DNA of 64,000 nt from Paenarthrobacter sp. AR 02 (GCF_021538675.1 NZ_JAJUKH010000008.1:120416-184415), one strand, 5' to 3'. Positions 16,742 to 25,680 are shown, numbered from the stretch's first letter. Made by a program: numbers and translations. Notes: generated from the letters alone by a model not told the origin.

Positions 16742-18355
16742 TCAGTCAAGCAGCAGCGCCGGTTCTTCCAGGATGGCGGCGACATCTGCCATGAAACGAG
16801 CCGACAGATCGCCGTCCACCACCCGGTGGTCGAAGGAACCGCCAAGCGTCGTGATCCAGCGCGGAATCACTTCGCCGTCCAGGACCCATGGCTTCTGCTT
16901 GATGGTTCCGAACGCGATGATTGCCACTTCGCCCGGGTTGATGATCGGAGTGCCGGTATCAATGCCTAGGGCGCCGATGTTGGTGACCGTCAGGCTTCCG
17001 CCCTGCATCTCCGCCGGTTGCGTCTTTCCCGCACGCGCCTTGGTGGCCAACTCGTTCAGCGCCAGCGCCAGCTCCTTGAGGGAGAGGTCCTGTGCATCCT
17101 TGATGTTGGGAACCATGAGCCCGCGCGGCGTCGCAGCAGCGATGCCGAGGTTCATGAAGTGTTTGACATGGATCTCAGCACCGCCCTTGCCGTCAGCGTT
17201 CTCCACCCACGTGGCATTCACGCTGGGATTGCGCGCCGCGGCCCAGATGACAGCCTTGGCCAGGATGAGCAGCGGAGACACTTTGATGCCTTCAAAGTCG
17301 CGCGAAACCTTGAGCCTCTTGACGAACTCCATGGTTCGGCTGGCATCCACATCCACGAAAATGCTCACGTGGGGTGCCGAGAACGCTGAATCCACCATGG
17401 CTTTGGCGGTGGCCTTGCGCACGCCCTTGACGGCCACACGTTCTATGCGCTGGTCCTGCGGTTTCTTCGATGTGCCCCAGAAGGAATCGGCCTGATCGTG
17501 CTCGGCATCGCGTTGCGCCTGGTAGCTCACCAGGTCCTCGCGGGTTACTTCTCCGCGTTGTCCGGTTGCGACGACGTCGGCGAGGTCAATGCCCAGGTCA
17601 CGGGCGAACTTACGGACAGGCGGCTTCGCCAGAACCCTGCTGACCAAGCCGCTGATGGTTCCGCCGATGGCCGCACCCCGTGAGGCGGCGGGCTGGGAAA
17701 CGGCCGGTTGGGAGGCAGGCGTCTGCGGCGCCGAAGCTGCCGGCACCTGGGTGACAGGTTCGACGACGGCGCGTACCGGCGTCGTGCGGTGGGCGACCGG
17801 TGCTTCGGCTGCTTTGGCGGCCAGCAGCGCCTGGTTGTCCTGGACGGTGCCTTCCGCGTTCTCGGCAACCGTTATGGCCGGAACCACGGACCCTGCCGGG
17901 CGTTTGCGCGCACGACGTTTGACGGCGTCGGCCTTGGGCCCGGACCCTACCAACGGACCGCCCGCGAGCCCTGAGTCAGAACTGTCGTCCGCAACAAGCT
18001 TTCCGTACGTGGGCGTGAAAACTTCCTCGGCGGCCGGGGCCTGCGCAGCCGCTACCGCATCGGTCGGCTGCCCCTGGGGCGCAGCTCCGTCAGGGGTGGC
18101 GTCATCCGTTGCACCGCCTTCCGAGACAGCGATGATCGCAGTCCCGACCTCCACCGTGATGCCTTCCTCCACCAGCAACTCAGTGACGGTACCGGCGAAG
18201 GGCGAAGGGAGTTCCACCAAAGACTTGGCGGTTTCGATCTCGCACAGGACATCGTTGATCGCAACGGTGTCGCCGGGCTTGACCTTCCAAGCCACGACCT
18301 CGGCCTCGGTCAGGCCTTCACCGACGTCCGGCAGGTTGAATTTCTTTACAGTCAC
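16742..18355 (-). CDS. bkdC: Branched-chain alpha-keto acid dehydrogenase E2 (lipoamide acyltransferase)
   Basis: A 537-residue E2 subunit starting at GTG 18355 behind GAGGA. Domains in order: lipoyl domain residues 1-80 with the lipoylated lysine in [10 protein letters not shown] (K44); a long Ala/Pro-rich linker; a peripheral-subunit-binding domain around [19 protein letters not shown]; a second linker; and a catalytic domain ending in FDHRVVDGD with His510 and Asp514 of the HxxxD motif. It transfers the acyl group from E1 to CoA. E1beta and E1alpha lie directly upstream on the same strand. No E3 (lipoamide dehydrogenase) is in the window, so it must be shared from elsewhere. A pyruvate-type E2 is the alternative. 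Confidence 0.93.
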   Translation of the reverse strand: MTVKKFNLPDVGEGLTEAEVVAWKVKPGDTVAINDVLCEIETAKSLVELPSPFAGTVTELLVEEGITVEVGTAIIAVSEGGATDDATPDGAAPQGQPTDAVAAAQAPAAEEVFTPTYGKLVADDSSDSGLAGGPLVGSGPKADAVKRRARKRPAGSVVPAITVAENAEGTVQDNQALLAAKAAEAPVAHRTTPVRAVVEPVTQVPAASAPQTPASQPAVSQPAASRGAAIGGTISGLVSRVLAKPPVRKFARDLGIDLADVVATGQRGEVTREDLVSYQAQRDAEHDQADSFWGTSKKPQDQRIERVAVKGVRKATAKAMVDSAFSAPHVSIFVDVDASRTMEFVKRLKVSRDFEGIKVSPLLILAKAVIWAAARNPSVNATWVENADGKGGAEIHVKHFMNLGIAAATPRGLMVPNIKDAQDLSLKELALALNELATKARAGKTQPAEMQGGSLTVTNIGALGIDTGTPIINPGEVAIIAFGTIKQKPWVLDGEVIPRWITTLGGSFDHRVVDGDLSARFMADVAAILEEPALLLD

Positions 18356-18409
18356 AGTGGTCCTCGATTTCCGGTTACCCAGCGGCGAGCCGGGCTGGAT
18401 CAGGGCGGT

Positions 18410-19390
18410 TTAGTAAGCCAGGGAGCGGTCGAGCGCTTCGAGGATCTTGTCGATGTCCGGCAAGTAATCCTCTTCCACCTTGGCAACGGGATACGGCATG
18501 TGGAATCCGCCGACCCGGATCACCGGCGCTTCGAGGTGCAGGAAGGCCCGTTCGCCGATCCGCGCAGCGATCTCCCCGCCGATGCCTCCGAAGGTGGGCG
18601 CTTCGTGGGCAACAATCAGGCGCCCGGTCTTCTTGACCGAAGCTTCCACAGTGTCAAAGTCCAGGGGCGAAATGGAACGCAGATCGATAACTTCCACGCT
18701 TCGACCGTCCTCCAAGGCAGCGTTGGCAGCTGCGAGGGCAACGGGAACCAACGGTCCGTAGGCCACGATCGTGGCGTCGGTTCCCTCGCGAACCACGTGC
18801 GCTTTGAAGGGATCCTCGGACAGGCCGGCGTTCTCCACGTCCACCTCGCCCTTGAGCCAGTAGCGGCGCTTGGGTTCGAAGAAGATCACCGGGTCCTGGC
18901 ATTCGATGGCTTTTTGGATCATCCAGTAAGCGTCGTGGGCGTTGGAAGGCGAAATGATCCGCAGACCGGCGGTGTGGGCGAACAGTGCCTCCGGAGACTC
19001 GGAGTGGTGTTCAATCGAGCCGATGCCGCCGCCGTACGGAATGCGGATAACGACGGGAACGGTGAGCTTGCCCAAGCTGCGGGAATGGATCTTGGCCAGC
19101 TGGGTGGTGATCTGGTTGAAGGCCGGATAAACGAACCCGTCAAACTGGATCTCGCAGACCGGGGAGTAGCCGCGGAGCGCCAAGCCGATGGCGGTGCCGA
19201 CGATGCCGGACTCGGCCAGGGGGGTATCCAGGACACGATCATCGCCGAATTCCTTGATGAGACCGTCGGTCACTCGGTAGACGCCGCCCAAGTGCCCGAT
19301 GTCCTCGCCCATCAGAAGCGATTTCGGATTCTTCGTCAGCGACGCACGGAGGCCCTCGTTGATGGCCTTCGCAATGGTCATGGTAGCCAT
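18410..19390 (-). CDS. bkdB: Branched-chain alpha-keto acid dehydrogenase E1 beta subunit
   Basis: A 326-residue transketolase-like protein beginning MATMTIAKAINEGL. Typical E1beta segments: LMGEDIGHLGGVYRVT, VLDTPLAESGIVGTAIG, and RLIVAHEAPTFGGIGGEI in the C-terminal domain. It forms the alpha2beta2 E1 that decarboxylates keto acids from Val, Leu and Ile using thiamine diphosphate. Its ATG shares a base with the TGA of the E1alpha gene (TGATG), giving tight coupling and equal amounts of the two subunits. The E2 gene follows 54 bases later. Confidence 0.94.
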   Translation of the reverse strand: MATMTIAKAINEGLRASLTKNPKSLLMGEDIGHLGGVYRVTDGLIKEFGDDRVLDTPLAESGIVGTAIGLALRGYSPVCEIQFDGFVYPAFNQITTQLAKIHSRSLGKLTVPVVIRIPYGGGIGSIEHHSESPEALFAHTAGLRIISPSNAHDAYWMIQKAIECQDPVIFFEPKRRYWLKGEVDVENAGLSEDPFKAHVVREGTDATIVAYGPLVPVALAAANAALEDGRSVEVIDLRSISPLDFDTVEASVKKTGRLIVAHEAPTFGGIGGEIAARIGERAFLHLEAPVIRVGGFHMPYPVAKVEEDYLPDIDKILEALDRSLAY

Positions 19391-20583
19391 CAGTTAGCTG
19401 TCTCCTCATCGCTTTCGAAGCCTGCCGAGTATTCCTCGAACCAGGCAAGTTCTTCCGCAATCAGCGGGTGCTGCTCCGCATAGACGTTGGCAAAGGCTTC
19501 ACGGATGTCCGGTACTTCCAGGCCGTGGGTGGTGCTGCGGACGTACTTGGCCAGCTCGTCGCCGTCGGCGTCCACTTGGTCAAAGAATGCTTCGTCCGCG
19601 AGGCCCTCGGCACGCAGGTACTTCTCCAGGCGCTCCAGCGGATCCTTCTCGCGCCAGGCCGCTTCTTCCGCGGATTCCCGGTACTTGGTGGGGTCGTCGG
19701 CGGTGGTGTGCGCTCCCACCCGGTAGGTGTAGGCCTCGATCAGCACGGGGCCGCGTCCTTCGCGGGCGTGCTCGAGCGCCCATTCGGTGACGGCATGGAC
19801 TGCGATGACGTCGTTGCCGTCCACACGGATGCCAGGGAAGCCGTATCCCTTGGCGCGGTTGGCCAGGGGCACCTTGGTCTGGACCTCAGTGGGCACGGAG
19901 ATGGCCCAGTGGTTGTTCTGACAGAAGAAGACCACGGGAGCGTTGTAGGACGCAGCAAAGACCATGGACTCGTGGACATCGCCCTCGGAACTGGCACCGT
20001 CTCCAAAGTAGGCAATCACGGCAGCCTTGGAATCGGTGGAGTCCTGCGTAGCTGCAAGCTTCTGGTCCCGCTGGATACCCATGGCGTACCCCACTGCATG
20101 GAGGGTTTGCGCGGCCAAGACCAGGGTATAGAGGTGGAAGTTGTTCTCTCGCGGATCCCAGCCACCGTTCGAAACACCCCGGAATTGCTTAAGCAGTTCG
20201 GCAAGATCCACGTTTCGGACCAGCGCAACGCCGTGCTCGCGGTAGGTCGGGAAGATGTAATCCTGCGACTGGCTTGCGTGGCCGGACCCAATCTGCGCGG
20301 CTTCCTGCCCCGTCAGTGGAACCCACAGGGCAAGTTCGCCCTGGCGCTGAAGTGCGGTGGCTTCCTGGTCGAAACGCCGGATTCTGGCCATGTCCGTGTA
20401 GAAAACGCGAAGTTTCTCCGGATCAATTCGCTTGGCGTAGTCGGAGAAAACCGGATCAGTGCCGAGCTTTCCGTCGGGCCCGAGCAACTGAACCATTTCG
20501 ACTGGTTCGCCTGGCGCGGCCGCTGCCGCGGTGGTTGCCGCGAGAGTTTCTTCCGTCCCGGGGGGCAGTTGTGTCGAGCCCAT
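19390..20583 (-). CDS. bkdA: Branched-chain alpha-keto acid dehydrogenase E1 alpha subunit
   Basis: A 397-residue protein. I start at ATG 20583 (MGSTQLPPGTEETL), placed behind AAGGAG; the frame is open further upstream through the palindrome but has no ribosome site there. The thiamine diphosphate motif is visible as GDGASSEGDVHESM through FFCQNN (GDG ... NN). The phosphorylation-loop region is YRVGAHTTADDPTKYR. First gene of the bkd operon, which supplies branched acyl-CoA starters for the iso/anteiso fatty acids typical of this group (known for actinobacteria). Regulation may act through the large palindrome 56 bases upstream. Confidence 0.94.
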   Translation of the reverse strand: MGSTQLPPGTEETLAATTAAAAAPGEPVEMVQLLGPDGKLGTDPVFSDYAKRIDPEKLRVFYTDMARIRRFDQEATALQRQGELALWVPLTGQEAAQIGSGHASQSQDYIFPTYREHGVALVRNVDLAELLKQFRGVSNGGWDPRENNFHLYTLVLAAQTLHAVGYAMGIQRDQKLAATQDSTDSKAAVIAYFGDGASSEGDVHESMVFAASYNAPVVFFCQNNHWAISVPTEVQTKVPLANRAKGYGFPGIRVDGNDVIAVHAVTEWALEHAREGRGPVLIEAYTYRVGAHTTADDPTKYRESAEEAAWREKDPLERLEKYLRAEGLADEAFFDQVDADGDELAKYVRSTTHGLEVPDIREAFANVYAEQHPLIAEELAWFEEYSAGFESDEETAN

Positions 20584-20638
20584 TCCGTCTCCTTGCTTGC
20601 CGTTGGCGGGGCGCCAGGCAATGTCTGTCGCTGGGATA

Positions 20639-20674
20639 TATGCCCGTTCCGGAATGCATTCCGGAACGGGCATA
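20639..20674. promoter_or_regulatory. Perfect 36-bp palindrome upstream of the bkd operon
   Basis: All 36 bases from 20639 to 20674 are self-complementary, from TATGCCCG on the left to CGGGCATA on the right, centred on GC at 20656-20657. The inner part repeats TTCCGGAA on each side of the centre. It lies 56 bases before the E1alpha ATG and 61 bases after the stop of the preceding aminotransferase gene. There is no T-run on either side, so an operator or recombination-type site fits better than a terminator. Confidence 0.65.
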
Positions 20675-20690
20675 CTTGTGGCTTTCGTCC

Positions 20691-20710
20691 CTTACTTTAT
20701 CCGCAGTAAG
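20691..20710. repeat. Six-base inverted repeat next to the bkd palindrome
   Basis: CTTACT (20691-20696) and AGTAAG (20705-20710) are inverted copies with an 8-base spacer, 16 bases from the 36-bp palindrome. It may be a second regulatory half or part of the bkd promoter. Confidence 0.35.
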
Positions 20711-20734
20711 TAACGGAGGCGCATTTGTTAACCG

Positions 20735-21853
20735 CTAGGAACCGCGCGGCGCCTTTGTATAACTCGCACAGAGATTCAGGAATCGGGTATTGGCCTCAAC
20801 CTCGCCAATGCTTACCCGGACTCCTTCATTGGCGAAGGCTCGGACCGACAGTGCCTGTTCCGCCGCCAACGCCGCAAAATCAGCACTATTTTCGCCGAGA
20901 TTCAACCAAACGAAGTTGCCTTGGGCTTCAGGGACGAACCAGCCCAATTCCTTCAGCCCGGCAGAAACGCGGTCGCGCTCCTCCACAAGGCTTTGTACCC
21001 TTTCCACAACCTGGTCGAAATGCTCGATCGACGTCACGGCTGCGCGTTCCGCGATTTGCGAAACAGCGAAGGGAGTCGCGGTAACCCTGAGGTGCTGGGT
21101 CAGCGACGGACCTGAAACGCTGTATCCCACACGCAATCCAGCTAAACCGTGCGCTTTGGAGAAGGTCCTCAGCACTACGACGTTCGGGTATTTCCGGTAC
21201 AGCTTGATTCCGTCCACCGCATCACCGTTGCGGACGAACTCCTGGTAGGCCTCGTCGATCACCACCACCACGTTTGAGGGAACGGATTGGATGAAGCGCT
21301 CCGTTTCCGCTGCGGTGAGGATCGGCCCAGTGGGGTTGTTCGGAGTGCAAAGCAGGATGACTTTTGTGCGCACTGTAACCGCCGAAGCCATGGTGTCGAG
21401 ATCGTGCCGACCATCTGCCAGCAACGGTATCTGGACACTGGCGGCGCCGGCGAGACCTACGCAAATGGGGTAGGCCTCAAAGGAACGCCACGCGTAGATG
21501 ACTTCATCCGGCTTCCCGTCGTCGTTTTGTCCGGCAAAGGTGGCGAGGATCTGGTTCAGCGCGCCAAGGCTGCCCGCACCCGTAACAACATCGTCAGCGG
21601 GGACGTCAAGGAATCCGGCCAGGGCGTTACGGAGCTTTGTGGCCAGCGGATCAGGGTAGCGGTTGATATCGGACTGGTCGGCGATGGCCTGCAACACTGC
21701 AGGAATCGGCGGCAGCGGGTTTTCGTTGGACGACAATTTGTAGCTGGTGAGGCCCTCAATCGGGGCTGGTGGTTTACCTGCCGCGTATTTAGGGAGCCTG
21801 TCTACGACCGGACGAGGGATTACGCCCTCCGGTGCGTTGTCAGTAGTAGTCAT
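20735..21853 (-). CDS. HisC-type aminotransferase (histidinol-phosphate / aromatic amino acid)
   Basis: A 372-residue PLP enzyme starting at ATG 21853 (MTTTDNAPEG). Motifs of the HisC subfamily: LSSNENPLPPIPAVL, NRYPDP, GAGSLGALNQIL, CTPNNPTGPIL, VIDEAYQEFV and the Schiff-base lysine in RTFSKAHGLAGLRVGYS, with the final arginine in the NTRFLNLCAS segment. No other his genes are near. In actinobacteria such stand-alone paralogues often act as aromatic amino acid aminotransferases, so I leave the symbol blank. It sits in front of the bkd operon, but the 151-base gap with a palindrome suggests a separate unit. Confidence 0.9.
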   Translation of the reverse strand: MTTTDNAPEGVIPRPVVDRLPKYAAGKPPAPIEGLTSYKLSSNENPLPPIPAVLQAIADQSDINRYPDPLATKLRNALAGFLDVPADDVVTGAGSLGALNQILATFAGQNDDGKPDEVIYAWRSFEAYPICVGLAGAASVQIPLLADGRHDLDTMASAVTVRTKVILLCTPNNPTGPILTAAETERFIQSVPSNVVVVIDEAYQEFVRNGDAVDGIKLYRKYPNVVVLRTFSKAHGLAGLRVGYSVSGPSLTQHLRVTATPFAVSQIAERAAVTSIEHFDQVVERVQSLVEERDRVSAGLKELGWFVPEAQGNFVWLNLGENSADFAALAAEQALSVRAFANEGVRVSIGEVEANTRFLNLCASYTKAPRGS

Positions 21854-21925
21854 GGCCTCAAGCCTACTTGCCCAACCGCGGGAGATGCCGAGCCCTTTAA
21901 CAGGTCCGTGTGAAAGCATGGGGCC

Positions 21926-22354
21926 ATGGGTTCATTCATTATTCGCGTCCTGATCAACGGGCTCGCCCTCTGGGTAGCCACGTGGTTGTTGGATGGCATG
22001 GACATCACCACCAACGCCACCGAGAAGGCTGCCACGAACGCGGGACTGACCCAAGGGGCAGACACAGCAGGCATCGTCCTGGCGTATTTGTTCATCGGAC
22101 TGATTTTCGGGGTGGTGAACGCCTTTGTCCGGCCCCTGGTGAGGCTGCTGTCCCTCCCGGTGACCATCCTGACACTTGGCCTGTTCACCATCGTCATCAA
22201 TGCCGCGATGCTGTACCTGACGGCTTGGCTTAGCAGCTTTACCCCAGTACACCTCACCCTTGACTCCTTCTTCTGGAGCGCCATTCTGGCCTCAATCATC
22301 ATCAGCATCATTTCCATGGTGGCCGGACTCATCCCTGGAGCCCGGAAACGCTAA
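21926..22354 (+). CDS. Phage holin family 4-like small membrane protein (YvlD type)
   Basis: A 142-residue protein with four membrane helices: FIIRVLINGLALWVATWLL, AGIVLAYLFIGLIFGVVNAF, LPVTILTLGLFTIVINAAML and the last near SAILASIIISIISMVAG. The motif FVRPLVRLLSLPVTILTLGLF matches the superfamily IV holin-like proteins that are common in bacterial chromosomes. Despite the name there is no prophage around it. Function unknown, probably envelope-related. It is divergent from the aminotransferase and convergent with the hydrolase gene. Confidence 0.88.
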   Translation: MGSFIIRVLINGLALWVATWLLDGMDITTNATEKAATNAGLTQGADTAGIVLAYLFIGLIFGVVNAFVRPLVRLLSLPVTILTLGLFTIVINAAMLYLTAWLSSFTPVHLTLDSFFWSAILASIIISIISMVAGLIPGARKR

Positions 22355-22359
22355 ATACA

Positions 22360-22390
22360 GGCCGGATTACTGTGCTCCGGCCGCCGTTTT
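22360..22390 (+). terminator. Terminator after the holin-like gene, overlapping the convergent hydrolase gene end
   Basis: GGCCGGA (22360-22366) pairs with TCCGGCC (22376-22382) and is followed by GCCGTTTT. The stem and T-run overlap the last codons of the hydrolase gene on the other strand. Confidence 0.55.
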
Positions 22391-23716
22391 CGCCTCCCTG
22401 AGCGTTGGTGGCGCGTCCGGGTTTATGTCCGATGACGGTAACGGCAGGGGCGCCCTTGTCAGTTTGTAACGGGTGACCTTCGCTGCCCCGCCGGCCCCTA
22501 CGACGCCAGCGAATACCGCGGTGGACGCCATCAGGGATGCGTCATGGCTTGCACCCACCAAATCCGCACCTTCCGCGTAGTACTCCTGGTTGTGCCCTGG
22601 CCCGAGTCCTAGCCCTTCCCCCTCGGGCGTCCTGACCTCGTTGTTGAGCGTTACAGTGACCCTGTCCTTCGTGTCCGGATTCATCCGGCCGTCAGTGCCG
22701 GGAACCCAGTCCTGGGCATGTTCCAAATGCAGAGAACTGATTCCAGGTTCAGTTGTGATCCCCCCAACGGGTGCTCCGGCCGTCAGCACGTACTTGAGGT
22801 CGAATTCACTGAGGAACGCCTTGTTCTGGCCGAGGTTCATGGCATGGATCCCTCCTTGGCTATGCCCCACGGCGACGACCTGGTCTCCAGTCCCGGCACC
22901 AGCTTCGTGGAGTGCTTGGCTTACGGCCGGGATGATCGCTTCAGAGTCGTAACCCAGCCCTTCCCCGATTCCCTGCATATCGAAAGGGTTGGTGGCCGCG
23001 GAATCGGGTTGGGTGCCGGGAATCAGGACCATCCATGTTGTCTGGCCATTGTTCCCAAGGCGGATGATCTCGATCTCGCCGTCTCCCCGGGCATGGAGCT
23101 GCTCCAGCCGGCGGAGGCTCGCCCCCATGGTCGGCTCCACGTTCTCCACAGTTTCGGTGGTTCTTTCCACGCTCACAGGCCTCGGGCGCATGTCAGGACC
23201 GAACGGCGACTCAAGGACATTCCGCACAGCCCCACGCGTTCCAAGCCAAAACGGCACAATGGCTGATGCGAGATCGCTCGTCATTTCCCGGCCCGGGGGC
23301 CAGGGCGGGCTGGACAAACGCATCTCCTCAATGCTGAGGATCCGCGGAAGCGCGGCCTTGGCTTCCGCCTCGACATAGTCCCGGTGGCTCGCCCGCACAT
23401 CGGAACTGACGTCCACCAGTTCCTGGCGCACTCGCCCCACGTCCTTTCGGCTATCGGCCACCGCATTGATGGCCTCGCAGCCGGAACCATAGGAGTCGTA
23501 GAGGAAGGGCTCCAAATCATCCTGGACACGACGCGTCTCCTCCTCGATCCGAAGAAGTTGTTGTACCAAATCATCAAGCTGGCTGGCGCCCCTCAGCAGT
23601 TCCTCCAGTTGGAACGACACCCCACCTACACCGCCCCTGATGGCGAGGGGTCCGTCGGGAGCAGGCGGCACGGGCCTCGGAGCTTCATCGGCACCCACCG
23701 GAGCTGCGTCGGACAT
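22367..23716 (-). CDS. Alpha/beta hydrolase with N-terminal helical domain
   Basis: A 449-residue protein starting ATG 23716, which shares a base with the stop of the small upstream gene. Residues about 35-130 form a heptad-like helical region (LDDLVQQLLRIEEETRRVQ, SRKDVGRVRQELVDVSSDV) reminiscent of WXG100/ESX-type helical hairpins. The C-terminal half is an alpha/beta hydrolase core with the nucleophile elbow VVAVGHSQGGIHAMNLG and a late His candidate in GPGHNQEYY. There is no signal peptide. The paired helical protein upstream suggests a type VII-like secreted or surface-associated enzyme, but no ESX machinery is present in the window, so this stays a hypothesis. Substrate unknown. Confidence 0.82.
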   Translation of the reverse strand: MSDAAPVGADEAPRPVPPAPDGPLAIRGGVGGVSFQLEELLRGASQLDDLVQQLLRIEEETRRVQDDLEPFLYDSYGSGCEAINAVADSRKDVGRVRQELVDVSSDVRASHRDYVEAEAKAALPRILSIEEMRLSSPPWPPGREMTSDLASAIVPFWLGTRGAVRNVLESPFGPDMRPRPVSVERTTETVENVEPTMGASLRRLEQLHARGDGEIEIIRLGNNGQTTWMVLIPGTQPDSAATNPFDMQGIGEGLGYDSEAIIPAVSQALHEAGAGTGDQVVAVGHSQGGIHAMNLGQNKAFLSEFDLKYVLTAGAPVGGITTEPGISSLHLEHAQDWVPGTDGRMNPDTKDRVTVTLNNEVRTPEGEGLGLGPGHNQEYYAEGADLVGASHDASLMASTAVFAGVVGAGGAAKVTRYKLTRAPLPLPSSDINPDAPPTLREAKTAAGAQ

Positions 23717-24027
23717 CAAGGACCCCTCTCGCCCGAGACGGACACGTTCTGCGAGTGCCGGAGAACCAGGGCCGCCGCGGAATCCAACGACTCCCGGGCG
23801 CGCATGAGCGCAGACGCGTGCACCGCAATAGTGGTCCGGTAGGCGCGTCCGGCCGGGGACAGCCAGTGGTCCAGCTGCGCGCGTCGCAGTGTTGCCAGGA
23901 CAGCATCTGCTTGGTCAACGCAAGCCTTGATTCGCCATGCGAGCCTCTGGACTTCATGGCTACGGGACACGCATTCCAGGGAATCGAAAACCGGCGGGTT
24001 GGCTGCAGGCATCAAGCCGACGCTCAT
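23716..24027 (-). CDS. Small helical protein, WXG100-like size, paired with the hydrolase
   Basis: A 103-residue, nearly all-helical protein starting MSVGLMPAANPPVFDSL at ATG 24027, behind AGGGAG. Its core (VQRLAWRIKACVDQADAVL and LSPAGRAYRTTIAVHASAL) reads as two amphipathic helices with an intervening turn, the layout of WXG100/ESX small proteins, though a WxG triplet is not present (the turn reads LDHWLSP). It overlaps the hydrolase start by one base. Family not assigned; a chaperone or secretion partner role is inferred only from size, shape and pairing. Confidence 0.75.
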   Translation of the reverse strand: MSVGLMPAANPPVFDSLECVSRSHEVQRLAWRIKACVDQADAVLATLRRAQLDHWLSPAGRAYRTTIAVHASALMRARESLDSAAALVLRHSQNVSVSGERGP

Positions 24028-24113
24028 GTCCTTGTTCTCCCTTGATTGGTTGGGCTGATCGGTTGGTACGACGCTACGGAGCGGCACCACCTGGCGGAAG
24101 CGCCGCCGTCGTG

Positions 24114-24144
24114 TATGTGGATAACCCGAAGGGCTGTCCACATA
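24114..24144. promoter_or_regulatory. Compound 31-bp dyad upstream of purB
   Basis: TATGTGGA (24114-24121) and TCCACATA (24137-24144) are inverted, with a second nested pair CCC (24125-24127) and GGG (24131-24133) spaced symmetrically (3 bases on each side, GAA centre). It lies about 50 bases before the purB ATG and about 90 before the divergent small helical gene. It could be an operator for purine control or a leader stem-loop. Confidence 0.5.
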
Positions 24145-24195
24145 GCCCCGTCACCAACTCCCGGCCTCCGTGCCGGGCATGAAAGAATAGGCATC

Positions 24196-25602
24196 ATGGC
24201 TGAATCCCCTCGCGTGTCCCTCGCTTCCGAACCCCTCGCCCTTGGCCCCCTTGACGGCCGCTACCGTGCCGCCGTCGCGCCCCTCGTCGACTACCTGTCC
24301 GAGGCGGCCCTGAACCGCGATCGCGTTCACGTCGAAGTCGAGTGGCTGATCCACCTGACCAGCCAGTCGGTATTGCCGGGCGCCGGTCCCCTGTCGGACG
24401 AGCAGAACGCCAAGCTGCGCGCCATCGTTAGCGAATTCGACGCCGCCTCGGTCAACGAGCTTGCCGAAATCGAGGCCGTCACTGTCCACGACGTCAAGGC
24501 TGTCGAGTACTACATCGCCCGCCGCCTGCCCGCCATCGGCATTGAGCACCTGACGGCCATGGTGCACTTCGGCTGCACGTCCGAGGACGTCAACAATCTC
24601 TCCTACGCCGTCGGCATCAAGGGTGCAGTGGAGAACGTGTGGCTGCCCAATGCCACGGCGCTCGTCCAGCAGATCGAAGCCATGGCGGAAGCGAACCGCT
24701 CTGTTCCCATGCTGTCGCGCACCCACGGCCAGCCAGCTACGCCCACCACGCTCGGCAAGGAACTGGCCGTCATTGCGCACCGCCTGAACCGCCAGCTGGC
24801 ACGTATCTCCAAGACCGAATACCTGGGCAAGATCAACGGCGCTACCGGCACCTACGCCGCCCACGTCGCCTCCGTCCCGGGTGCGGACTGGGAAGGCGTC
24901 GCCAAGTCGTTCGTGGAAGGCCTCGGGCTCACCTGGAACCCGCTGACCACCCAGATCGAAAGCCACGACTGGCAGGCTGAGCTCTACGCAGACATGGCAC
25001 GGTTCAACCGCATCCTGCACAACGTCTGCACGGATATCTGGAGCTACATCTCCATCGGCTACTTCCGCCAGATCCCAGTTGCGGGCGCCACAGGTTCCTC
25101 GACCATGCCGCACAAGGTCAACCCGATCCGCTTCGAGAACGCCGAAGCCAACCTTGAGATCTCCAACGGCCTTTTGGACACCCTGGCAGCAACGCTGGTT
25201 ACTTCCCGCTGGCAGCGCGACCTCACGGATTCCTCCTCCCAGCGCAACATCGGGGTGGCCTTCGGGCACTCGCTGCTTGCGATCTCCAACGTGGCCAAGG
25301 GCCTCAAGGCACTCGACGTGGCCGAGGAAGTCCTCGCAGGCGACCTCGACACCAACTGGGAAGTGCTCGGCGAAGCCATCCAGATGGTCATGCGCGCAGA
25401 GGCCATTGCCGGTGTTGAAGGCATGGAAAACCCGTATGAACGCCTCAAGGACCTCACCCGCGGCCAGCGCGTGGACGGTGCCCGCATGCAGGAATTCGTG
25501 CAAGGCCTGGGCCTCTCAGCCGACGCCGAAGCACGCCTGCTGGCACTGACCCCGGGTAAGTACACCGGCATCGCCGACAAACTCGTGGACCACCTGCAGT
25601 AA
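24196..25602 (+). CDS. purB: Adenylosuccinate lyase
   Basis: A 468-residue fumarase/aspartase-superfamily enzyme. Start at ATG 24196 (MAESPRVSLASEPL); the open frame upstream passes through the dyad and is not coding. Signatures: LGPLDGRYRAAVAPLVDYLS, FGCTSEDVNNLSYA, LSRTHGQPATPTTLGKEL (active-site His) and the family signature GSSTMPHKVNPIRFENAE with the catalytic Ser loop. It removes fumarate from SAICAR and from adenylosuccinate, in two steps of purine synthesis. It is a single gene followed by a terminator. Confidence 0.97.
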   Translation: MAESPRVSLASEPLALGPLDGRYRAAVAPLVDYLSEAALNRDRVHVEVEWLIHLTSQSVLPGAGPLSDEQNAKLRAIVSEFDAASVNELAEIEAVTVHDVKAVEYYIARRLPAIGIEHLTAMVHFGCTSEDVNNLSYAVGIKGAVENVWLPNATALVQQIEAMAEANRSVPMLSRTHGQPATPTTLGKELAVIAHRLNRQLARISKTEYLGKINGATGTYAAHVASVPGADWEGVAKSFVEGLGLTWNPLTTQIESHDWQAELYADMARFNRILHNVCTDIWSYISIGYFRQIPVAGATGSSTMPHKVNPIRFENAEANLEISNGLLDTLAATLVTSRWQRDLTDSSSQRNIGVAFGHSLLAISNVAKGLKALDVAEEVLAGDLDTNWEVLGEAIQMVMRAEAIAGVEGMENPYERLKDLTRGQRVDGARMQEFVQGLGLSADAEARLLALTPGKYTGIADKLVDHLQ

Positions 25603-25634
25603 GTGGATCACTTGCGGTAAAGCGGAACGCACGA

Positions 25635-25680
25635 CGACGGCGGGCCGGGGCTGGGTGCCTCGTCCCGCCGTCGGCGTTTA
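25635..25680 (+). terminator. Intrinsic terminator after purB
   Basis: Perfect 10-bp stem CGACGGCGGG (25635-25644) with CCCGCCGTCG (25664-25673), then GCGTTTA. It is one of a group of look-alike ACGACGGCG terminators in this window. Confidence 0.7.

Noticed and set aside
19468..20709. Long open frame opposite bkdA
   Set aside because: Antisense shadow of the thiamine-dependent E1alpha gene.
21926..22354. Prophage remnant because of the holin-family name
   Set aside because: No other phage gene is nearby, and this holin family is common as a chromosomal membrane protein.
24151..25503. 450-codon open frame opposite purB
   Set aside because: Antisense shadow of a strongly conserved enzyme; no domain and no ribosome site.
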